Assembly: GCA_023397505.1 (NCBI GenBank)
Contig: JAEWUC010000003.1
Location: 62,001-126,000, forward strand
Direction: 5' to 3'
Source of the DNA: Bacteroidota bacterium
Lineage (GTDB): Bacteria > Bacteroidota > Ignavibacteria > Ignavibacteriales > Melioribacteraceae
DNA: 64,000 bases
A program made the translations under genes and the position numbers. Positions 57,323 to 64,000 of the stretch are shown here, piece by piece. Under the pieces are notes generated by a model. The model made no database searches, was not told the origin of the DNA, and worked only from the letters and a program-made list of their open reading frames with translations. Numbering within the stretch: the first letter of the stretch is position 1; each line of letters opens with the position of its first letter.

Positions 57323-58462
57323 ATGCGACTATTCGAGAATATAAATATTGATTTTATGGGTAAGCGTTCCTTCTTCTTTATTGTATCGTCAATTCTCATT
57401 TTATTAGGATTCATTAATATTTTATTTAGAGGGTTATCATTCGGTATCGATTTTAACGGAGGAACGGAAATAGCACTTCAATTCGAAAAATCTATCGATA
57501 TTGCATTCATAAGAGATGAAGTTGACAAGATCGGTTTGGGAGAAATTGAAGTAAAAACATTCGGAAGTTCTACAGGTGTTTTGATTCGTACAGAACTTCA
57601 GGAATTGCCTGCAAGTATTTTACCACAGGTTAAATCGCGTATTGAATCAGCTATTTCAAATACTTTACCCGGAGTTCAAAAAAGCATAACAGATTCATCC
57701 AACAGTTCTATTACATATGAATTTCAGGATCATAAGACTGCAGAAATTGTAAATAATAGACTTTATGCCGATGGATTCCAAACATCTAAAGTTACAGAAG
57801 ATACTACCAACCGCGGTGTAAACGTGCGGCTTGGAATATCCGATTGGGTAAAAGATAATTTAAGAGAATCTTTTAAGGATAATCCTTTTACTGTTCTTAA
57901 AGAAGACAGAGTTGGTCCTAAAGTTGGTAATGAACTAAAAACAGATGCTGTTATTGCAATAATTCTTTCACTAATAGCAATACTTATTTATATAAGTTTC
58001 CGTTTTAAATTTACTTTTGCAGTTGGAGCCGTAATTGCACTTTTCCACGACGTTCTACTAACTCTTGGTTTATTTGCAATGCTGTACGGTGTAATCCCTG
58101 GTTTGAATCTTGATATAAATCTGACTATTGTAGCTGCTTTCTTAACATTGATCGGTTACTCGATGAATGATACAGTAGTAGTGTTCGATAGAGTACGCGA
58201 GCATCTTAAAATTCATAAATCACTTCCGTTGGAACAGAATATCAATCAAGCCATCAACAAAACTTTCAGTAGAACTATTATCACCGGTGTTGCTACAATT
58301 ATGAGTATTATTGTTTTAGTAATAGTTGGCGGTGAAGTTTTAAGAGGATTTGCTTTCGCGTTACTGATTGGTATGATTGCCGGTACTTATTCTTCTGTAT
58401 TCGTTGCAAGTGCATTCGTTTTAGAAGTTGCCAATAGGACAAATCAAAAAATTGAATTCTAA
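57323..58462 (+). CDS. secF: Protein translocase subunit SecF
   Basis: 379 residues. KRSFFFIVSSILILLGFI, FGIDFNGGTEIALQF, EDRVGPKVGNELKTDAVIAIILSLIAILIYISFRFK, GYSMNDTVVVFDRVREHL and the final TTIMSIIVL helices are SecF features. An AGGAG ribosome-binding sequence precedes the start. Shares a transcript with secD and ends at a terminator 30 bases downstream. Confidence 0.96.
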   Translation: MRLFENINIDFMGKRSFFFIVSSILILLGFINILFRGLSFGIDFNGGTEIALQFEKSIDIAFIRDEVDKIGLGEIEVKTFGSSTGVLIRTELQELPASILPQVKSRIESAISNTLPGVQKSITDSSNSSITYEFQDHKTAEIVNNRLYADGFQTSKVTEDTTNRGVNVRLGISDWVKDNLRESFKDNPFTVLKEDRVGPKVGNELKTDAVIAIILSLIAILIYISFRFKFTFAVGAVIALFHDVLLTLGLFAMLYGVIPGLNLDINLTIVAAFLTLIGYSMNDTVVVFDRVREHLKIHKSLPLEQNINQAINKTFSRTIITGVATIMSIIVLVIVGGEVLRGFAFALLIGMIAGTYSSVFVASAFVLEVANRTNQKIEF

Positions 58463-58494
58463 GATATTGGATTTATAATTTCAGCATAAATTCG

Positions 58495-58519
58495 AACCCC
58501 GCCCTGAGCGGGGTTTTTT
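58495..58519 (+). terminator. Rho-independent terminator after secDF
   Basis: AACCCCGC (58495-58502), loop CCTGA, GCGGGGTT (58508-58515), followed by a T-run to 58519. Strong. The stem resembles the nuo terminator (8848) in sequence but is a different element. Confidence 0.9.
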
Positions 58520-58638
58520 ATAGCCACTTTAATTTTTTTCTTGTGATTTTACCGTAAAATATTATCTTGCAAAAAAGAATACTTTTTTCCCTTAAAAATC
58601 AAATCCCTAATAAAGTATAATCAACCGGAGATTAAATA

Positions 58639-60093
58639 TTGGTTACAATAGAATTTCTGTTACTTATAGGCGCTGTTCTTATAATCATAAGTATATTGCT
58701 TGCAAAGACATTCTACAATATTGGCATTCCCACTTTATTGTTATTTATTGGCGTCGGAATGCTCGCTGGTTCGGAAGGAATTGGCGGAATAGATTTCGAT
58801 AATGCATCTCTTGCACAATCAATCGGCATAATTGCATTGGTACTTATTTTATTTTCCGGCGGATTTGAAACCGATTGGACAAACTCAAAACCAATTTTAA
58901 AACCTGCGTTTTTCCTTGCGACAGCAGGCGTACTTTTAACTGCTGTTATTATGGGCGTATTTATTATGCTGTTACTCAATACTTCTTTTCTATGGGGATT
59001 TTTGATCGGCTCAATTATTTCATCGACAGATGCCGCGGCTGTGTTTTCAATTTTGCGTGCAGGTAATATAAGCCTTAAAGGAAAACTTAAAGCTTTGCTC
59101 GAACTTGAGTCCGGCAGCAACGATCCTATGGCTGTATTCCTAACAATTGTAACCATCGAGTTAATTCTTACTCCAGAAAAAACAATTACCAATTTAATTC
59201 TGATGTTCATAATGCAGCTTGGTATCGGTGGGGCGGTAGGATTTTTAAGTGGGAAAGCAATTGTTTTAATTATAAACAGACTTAAACTTTTCGCTGAAGG
59301 AATTTACCCTGTGATGGTATTGGCAATGATCTTTCTAGTTTACTCCGCTGCTGCTGTTGTAGGAGGAAGTGGATTTCTTGCTATTTACATCGCAGGCGTT
59401 ATTATGAGTTCATCGCAGTTTGTTCATAAAAAGTCATTGACTGGATTTTTCGATGGACTAGCAATATTAAGCCAGATAGCTATGTTTCTTACTCTTGGTT
59501 TACTTGTTTATCCTTCCCGCCTTTTATATGTAATCGGTTCGGGAATGCTTATTAGCATTATATTAATGATTATTGCACGTCCAATTAGTGTGTTTATAAC
59601 ATTGATGCCATTTAGAAAGCTAAATATAAAAGAAAAAATATTGACTTCATGGGTGGGGTTAAGAGGCGCAGTTCCTATTGTCCTTGCAACTTTCCCGCTT
59701 ATAATGGGGGTTGAAAATTCGGATTTAATTTTTAATCTTGTATTTTTTGTTGTTTTAACTTCTACGCTACTACAGGGCTGGACAATAAATTTAGCATCGA
59801 AATTATTGGGACTTTCCGAGCCATTGACAGAAAAGAGAAATACTCCATTGGAATTTAAGCCAAATGAAAAAGACGATACAGAATTATTTGAATTGATTGT
59901 TCCGTTTAATTCAAAGATTGCAGGAAGTCAGATTGTTGATTTGAATTTCCCCTCGGACAGTAGAATAATTATGGTAACAAGAAACGAGAAAAATATTATC
60001 CCAAGCGGAGGAACAGTTTTGGAAAGCGGTGATATTCTTTCAATACTTGTAAATAAAAACAACAGCGAAACAATCAAGAATATTTTCGTATAG
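58639..60093 (+). CDS. Potassium/proton antiporter (CPA1, CvrA/NhaP2 type)
   Basis: 484 residues. About 12-13 membrane segments (VTIEFLLLIGAVLIIISILL; NIGIPTLLLFIGVGMLAGSEGIGGIDF; GSIISSTDAAAVFSIL with the ion-binding Asp; ELESGSNDPMAVFLTIV; SWVGLRGAVPIVLATFPL). From about 400 a TrkA_C-like cytoplasmic domain (ELIVPFNSKIAGSQIVDLNFPSDSRIIMVTRN) binds nucleotides or regulates gating. The start is TTG at 58639 with GGAG upstream. It stands alone after the secDF terminator. Confidence 0.88.
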   Translation: MVTIEFLLLIGAVLIIISILLAKTFYNIGIPTLLLFIGVGMLAGSEGIGGIDFDNASLAQSIGIIALVLILFSGGFETDWTNSKPILKPAFFLATAGVLLTAVIMGVFIMLLLNTSFLWGFLIGSIISSTDAAAVFSILRAGNISLKGKLKALLELESGSNDPMAVFLTIVTIELILTPEKTITNLILMFIMQLGIGGAVGFLSGKAIVLIINRLKLFAEGIYPVMVLAMIFLVYSAAAVVGGSGFLAIYIAGVIMSSSQFVHKKSLTGFFDGLAILSQIAMFLTLGLLVYPSRLLYVIGSGMLISIILMIIARPISVFITLMPFRKLNIKEKILTSWVGLRGAVPIVLATFPLIMGVENSDLIFNLVFFVVLTSTLLQGWTINLASKLLGLSEPLTEKRNTPLEFKPNEKDDTELFELIVPFNSKIAGSQIVDLNFPSDSRIIMVTRNEKNIIPSGGTVLESGDILSILVNKNNSETIKNIFV

Positions 60094-60157
60094 TAAATTC
60101 AAAATTGTGATGGATTTTGAGTTGTCAATTACCCTATCCATATACTTCTCTAAAACA

Positions 60158-62725
60158 TTAGCAACAATTATTTTTAATAATCACAAAAGTAATATCGTCA
60201 TACTGATTAGCTGTCCCCTTGAAACTTTCGAAATCCTCAAGCATTGCAGCAGTTGTTTGTTCGCAGGGTCTCTCTGCATTTGCGATCAGCAATTCTTTGA
60301 TACGTTCAAAACCGTAAAGTTCTTCGCTGCCGTTCATTAATTCTGTAACGCCATCCGAATAGAAATACAGAAGATCGCCGCTGTTGAATGGGATTGTTTT
60401 TTCTTCTAACGAAGTTTGAAATACATCACCTTTCTCCAAACCTATTCCAATTCCCGCCGGCTGTATAATTTCACAAATTCCATTATTAATCTTTATCAAA
60501 GGCGTATGCCCGGCACGGCAAAGCTTAATAGATTTGTTTTTAGTATCAATCAATGCAAGCAGAACTGTTATAAACCAGTTCTTTTCCATTTCCGCATAAA
60601 TTAGTTTATTAATTTCAACGAGGACATCCCGCGGAGATTTTTCATCCAAACAATATAAACGCATCATCGTTTGTAATTTGGACATATAAAACGAAGCACT
60701 TAAGCCCTTACCAGAAACATCGCCGATAACAACAAAAAACTTGGAATCCGAAATTTGGATCAAGTCGAAATAATCGCCGCCTACGTGCATTGCAGGCAGC
60801 ATTGTTCCACACACTTCAATGCCTTTTATCTTAGGAAATATTTTCGGCAGCAGACTTTCCTGAATTAACCGCGCATTTTCAAGATCGCGCTCGAGTTTTT
60901 GTTTTTCTAGTTCCGATTCATAAAGCCGGGCATTCTCGATTGATACCGCTGTTTGACTTGATGCGGATATCAATAAATCCAAATCTTTGCCTGAAAATTG
61001 CGAGCCCGAATATTTTAATCCGAATAAAAGCAAACCGATAACTTTGGATTGAATAATGAGAGGCACTACTGTATAAATTTCTTCATGAAGCAGAGCAGAT
61101 AATTTCCCGTCAACCGCAGTTTTGAAATCCTGCCTATCAACGTATACTTTCTTTCCCAGCAATACTTGATTCATAAAATGTTTCTCGGTTATATTCTCTT
61201 TGTCATAAATTTGCAAACGTGTATTTTCAATCCCATGCTCCCTAACAATCACAAAATAATTTTCTTTCTTGTCCTTCAACATCAAACCAAAATGATTCAG
61301 TTTGAGCGATTGGACAAATAATTTTTGAGTTGAATCTAAAATATTTTCATAACCGACAATACTCGCAACATCGCTGCCAAACTTTAACAAACTATTTTGA
61401 AATGTGAATTGCTCCGGGTAGAATTTTTGAGTTAATAGATTTTGAAAACGGTCCTTTGTGGACTGGAAAACAAATGCGAATACAACAAAAATAACTCCGG
61501 CAATTAAACCTTGGTATTCAGTACCTATAGCAGAGCTTACGCTTTGTCCGATAAAATAAATTATTAAAAAGTATGTTCCGGCAAGTGAGACAGTAGCGGC
61601 TCCGTACACTATAGCATTTCTCACAAAATCGCTTAAGTCCATTAATGAATAACGGAATATCGAATATCCGAATGCAATAGGAAGAAGCGCTACTAAAATT
61701 ATTGGTGTAAAATATTCAGGGTTATTAAAAATTATTCCCACAATTGCTGCAGCAAGAAAGTTTGTGTATATAATTGAAAGCACACCAACTGTGTAAGCTA
61801 CTAAAATTATAAAAATAGAATTACGTTCACGTTTGGTTTTTAGCCGTATGTAATTAACAAACAGCAAAATCAGTCCCAGCATAAACCCGGCAAATACTGT
61901 AATGTTTATAATAATATTAAGAATCTGATAAAGACTGTCACCTTTACCTCTATAAACAAAAAGAACTTTTAGAATAGTGAATACCAAAAATAAAACAACA
62001 GGGATTATATGAATTGACCGGTTAAACCATTTTTTATTAGTGAACGGATATTCTTTTGGGAAGATGCAAAAGAAATGAACTAATGCAAACGGAAAAAAAA
62101 TAGCGCCTAAAGTTATTAATGTGTCTGCGGAAATTACTAGAAAAGGATTCTCAAATATCGGGTTCTCCACAATATTTCCGCGGTAGAGAAGACTCGACAT
62201 TGAAAGTAAAACAGAAAATACTGCAACCCTGTAAAACAGCCTTTGAATTTTTCCGTCTCGCTTCGACATAACAACAATAAAAGCAACTATAATCCATATG
62301 AACGAAAGCAGTGCGAAACCAAGTCCGGAGAAATTTATCAGCTTTTTTACAAGAACCGGGGTTTCAAAGATTTTACCGTCTCGCGAAACTGTGTATGTAG
62401 CATAGTCACCCTTTTTAACACGATCCAATATTCGCGATGCAACTATGGTATTTGGAGTTTTAATCCCATCAATTGCAACAAGAAGATCGCCATCTCTTAT
62501 ACCAGCATGCCAAGTAACGCCGTCAACCTTAACTTGATTGAATACTATTACAATACTATCACGGCTTATTTTTTGGGGGATCCATAAACATTCATCGTTG
62601 GATTGGGCGGTAACTTCGAAGATGTAATAAAAATTTGTAAATCCTATGGAAATAAGAATTGCTGTTAGAGCAACAAGGAATTTTGTTTTATGTTTTATCC
62701 AAAATTTTTTAACTGCGTTAGTCAT
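60158..62725 (-). CDS. Membrane SpoIIE/RsbU-type phosphatase with PDZ and GAF domains
   Basis: 855 residues. One N-terminal helix, a PDZ-like domain (about 65-125, GVTWHAGIRDGDLLVAIDGIKTP), seven or eight membrane helices (about 130-395), a GAF domain (about 430-590) and a PP2C/SpoIIE serine phosphatase (about 610-855) with VGGDYFDLIQISDSKFFVVIGDVSGKGLSASF, GDLLYFYSDGVTEL and QYDDITFVII metal Asps. It probably dephosphorylates an anti-anti-sigma or other STAS partner in response to an envelope signal; the partner is not in the window. The start overlaps the stop of the upstream phosphatase (TAATG). Confidence 0.9.
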   Translation of the reverse strand: MTNAVKKFWIKHKTKFLVALTAILISIGFTNFYYIFEVTAQSNDECLWIPQKISRDSIVIVFNQVKVDGVTWHAGIRDGDLLVAIDGIKTPNTIVASRILDRVKKGDYATYTVSRDGKIFETPVLVKKLINFSGLGFALLSFIWIIVAFIVVMSKRDGKIQRLFYRVAVFSVLLSMSSLLYRGNIVENPIFENPFLVISADTLITLGAIFFPFALVHFFCIFPKEYPFTNKKWFNRSIHIIPVVLFLVFTILKVLFVYRGKGDSLYQILNIIINITVFAGFMLGLILLFVNYIRLKTKRERNSIFIILVAYTVGVLSIIYTNFLAAAIVGIIFNNPEYFTPIILVALLPIAFGYSIFRYSLMDLSDFVRNAIVYGAATVSLAGTYFLIIYFIGQSVSSAIGTEYQGLIAGVIFVVFAFVFQSTKDRFQNLLTQKFYPEQFTFQNSLLKFGSDVASIVGYENILDSTQKLFVQSLKLNHFGLMLKDKKENYFVIVREHGIENTRLQIYDKENITEKHFMNQVLLGKKVYVDRQDFKTAVDGKLSALLHEEIYTVVPLIIQSKVIGLLLFGLKYSGSQFSGKDLDLLISASSQTAVSIENARLYESELEKQKLERDLENARLIQESLLPKIFPKIKGIEVCGTMLPAMHVGGDYFDLIQISDSKFFVVIGDVSGKGLSASFYMSKLQTMMRLYCLDEKSPRDVLVEINKLIYAEMEKNWFITVLLALIDTKNKSIKLCRAGHTPLIKINNGICEIIQPAGIGIGLEKGDVFQTSLEEKTIPFNSGDLLYFYSDGVTELMNGSEELYGFERIKELLIANAERPCEQTTAAMLEDFESFKGTANQYDDITFVIIKNNCC

Positions 62726-64000
62726 TAGTTGACCTTTATAATAACGGAAGTTATATCATCACTTTGTTCCGCACCCCTTGTATATTCGTCAACGCTTGCT
62801 TTTATTTTTTCCAAAATTACTTTCGCACTTTCTTTACAATATTGGACGGTTAAGTTCTCCAAACGTTCGTCCGAAAATTCTTCTCCATTAACGTCCATAG
62901 CTTCAGTAATGCCGTCTGTAAACAGAATAACAGCATCTCCCGGCTTTAATTCAACAATATCTGATTGATAGGGTATTGTTGTTGGAAGTACTCCGAGAAT
63001 CATTCCTCCCAGTTTAAGTGTAGAAATTTTTCCATCACGTATGTGAAGCGGCGGATTATGCCCTGCATTAACATACACCATTTCCCTTTTTGCATTATCA
63101 ATTATGCACCAAAAAAATGTGATGAAACTACCAAGCATTGTATTTTCGGCAACAAGATCGTTCATAAGATTGGTAGCTTCGGCAAGGGGTAATTTTTGTT
63201 TGCAGATAGATTTTAAAAATGCCTGAAGATTAGCCATTAGAAGCGAAGCCGGAACACCTTTGCCGGAAACATCAGCCACGGCAATTAAGACTTTGTCTTC
63301 ATCAAGTTTTACAATATCGTAGTAATCACCGCCGACCATACGCGCCGAGGAATTAAAAGCCGAGATTTCAATATTTGAAAACACCGGTATTTTTTTAGGA
63401 AGAAGATTTTGCTGAATGTTACGCGCTGTCTCAAGATCTTTTTCCATCCTCTGCTTATCCAATGTCTCTTTAAATAAACGAGCGTTCTCAATAGATATTA
63501 TTGCAAGGCTTCCGAGAGACGAAACAAATTCAACATCGGATTTAGAATAACCAATATCCGTTCTTCTTTTACCGAGAATAATTAGTCCTTTAGTCTCCCC
63601 TTTTATTTGCATTGGGACAATCAGTTCGACGCCAAGTTCATAAAACTGTGGGAAAAGTTCTTTTACTTCATCATTAATTATCGGTTTTACAAATCTATCG
63701 GTGGAACAATCTCTCAAAACTTCGCACAACCGTTTTTCATCAAACCGGTTTTCAAGGAATAATATTTCTTTTTCACCGCAGGCAACAATCGAGTATTTGG
63801 AAACAAGCATCTGCCCGATTAATGAATAGACAAGCAGTTTGCCGATCATTTCCGTTTGTAGTATTCCGCTGAATTCCTTACTAAGATCGAATAGTGCACT
63901 TAATTGATTGACCTTTGCATCAAGGTCGCGGTTAACTTTTTTTAATTTATCGATTGTCAGTGTATTTTCTATAGCGGTAGCGCCAACGTTTAGTATCGTT
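62725..64000 (-). CDS. GAF-PP2C (SpoIIE/RsbU) phosphatase (partial, 5' end outside window)
   Basis: The frame is open from the right edge to a stop at 62725 (about 425 residues present). The N-terminal part shows a coiled coil and GAF domain (IDKLKKVNRDLDAKVNQLSALFDLS ... GVELIVPMQIKGETKGLIILGKR), then the PP2C domain (VGGDYYDIVKLDEDKVLIAVADVSGKGVPASLLMANLQAFL; GDAVILFTDGITEAM; EQSDDITSVIIKVN). An internal ATG at 63849 is not the real start, since the conserved coil begins earlier. The sequence further upstream is outside the window. Coupled to the 855-residue phosphatase. Confidence 0.9.
   Translation of the reverse strand, partial: TILNVGATAIENTLTIDKLKKVNRDLDAKVNQLSALFDLSKEFSGILQTEMIGKLLVYSLIGQMLVSKYSIVACGEKEILFLENRFDEKRLCEVLRDCSTDRFVKPIINDEVKELFPQFYELGVELIVPMQIKGETKGLIILGKRRTDIGYSKSDVEFVSSLGSLAIISIENARLFKETLDKQRMEKDLETARNIQQNLLPKKIPVFSNIEISAFNSSARMVGGDYYDIVKLDEDKVLIAVADVSGKGVPASLLMANLQAFLKSICKQKLPLAEATNLMNDLVAENTMLGSFITFFWCIIDNAKREMVYVNAGHNPPLHIRDGKISTLKLGGMILGVLPTTIPYQSDIVELKPGDAVILFTDGITEAMDVNGEEFSDERLENLTVQYCKESAKVILEKIKASVDEYTRGAEQSDDITSVIIKVN

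Noticed and set aside
58713..59210. 165-residue open frame opposite the K+/H+ antiporter
   Set aside because: It is antisense shadow of an obvious membrane protein; composition and lack of a ribosome-binding sequence do not support a gene.

Overview
The window (about 36-38% GC by eye) comes from a Gram-negative, LPS- and outer-membrane-bearing bacterium of the Bacteroidota/Chlorobiota lineage, most plausibly an Ignavibacteria-type organism. The clues are a nifH-nifI1-nifI2-nifD-nifK-nifE-nifN order as in green sulfur bacteria, an LpxC-FabZ fusion, two OmpH/Skp genes after BamA, separate rfaE1/rfaE2, a short NuoG, and a diderm TamB/BamA set. The phylum placement is inference from gene content; no rRNA gene is present.

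Layout. 1-7.0 kb (minus): a nitrogen-fixation operon coding for the Fe protein, two GlnB-like regulators, the MoFe protein subunits and the NifEN cofactor scaffold (nifN runs off the left edge). 7.3-8.8 kb: a ComM/YifB AAA ATPase. 8.9-13.4 kb (minus): an M16 zinc peptidase followed by nuoG, nuoH and nuoI, closed by a strong terminator. 13.6-15.2 kb: small accessory genes, namely a LamG protein, a C_GCAxxG_C_C redox protein and a hicB-hicA toxin-antitoxin pair. 15.3-21.1 kb (minus): an aminotransferase, a large receiver-receiver-PEP/pyruvate-binding fusion, and glutamate dehydrogenase. 21.3-25.3 kb (minus): usp, a cation/H+ antiporter fused to an EIIA domain, mlaE and a sugar-phosphate transferase in one tight unit.

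From 25.6 kb the plus strand carries ilvE and an alkaline phosphatase, then a lexA operon (27.8-29.1 kb) with a striking double operator over its promoter and two small uncharacterised partners. 29.2-37.6 kb is an envelope-biogenesis operon: uppS, bamA, two ompH, lpxD, lpxC-fabZ, lpxA and lplA. 37.7-50.1 kb holds a beta-propeller protein, rfaE1, rfaE2, tamB, rnr and a very large protease-propeller-barrel protein, ending at a bidirectional terminator facing a zinc-ribbon gene. 50.5-55.3 kb is translation and nucleotide metabolism: a lipoprotein, prs, rplY/ctc, pth, rpsF, ssb, rpsR and rplI. 55.4-60.1 kb holds secD, secF and a K+/H+ antiporter. The right end (minus) has two coupled SpoIIE/PP2C phosphatases, the first running off the edge.

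The window is mostly core genome. The accessory-looking or unusual parts are the nif operon, hicBA, the lexA operon and several multidomain fusions. No tRNA, rRNA, CRISPR array, insertion sequence or phage gene was seen. No stretch longer than 300 bases lacks a gene; the longest intergenic gap is 6977-7251 (275 bases, the nif promoter region). Many genes overlap by TAATG or ATGA, and several begin with TTG.
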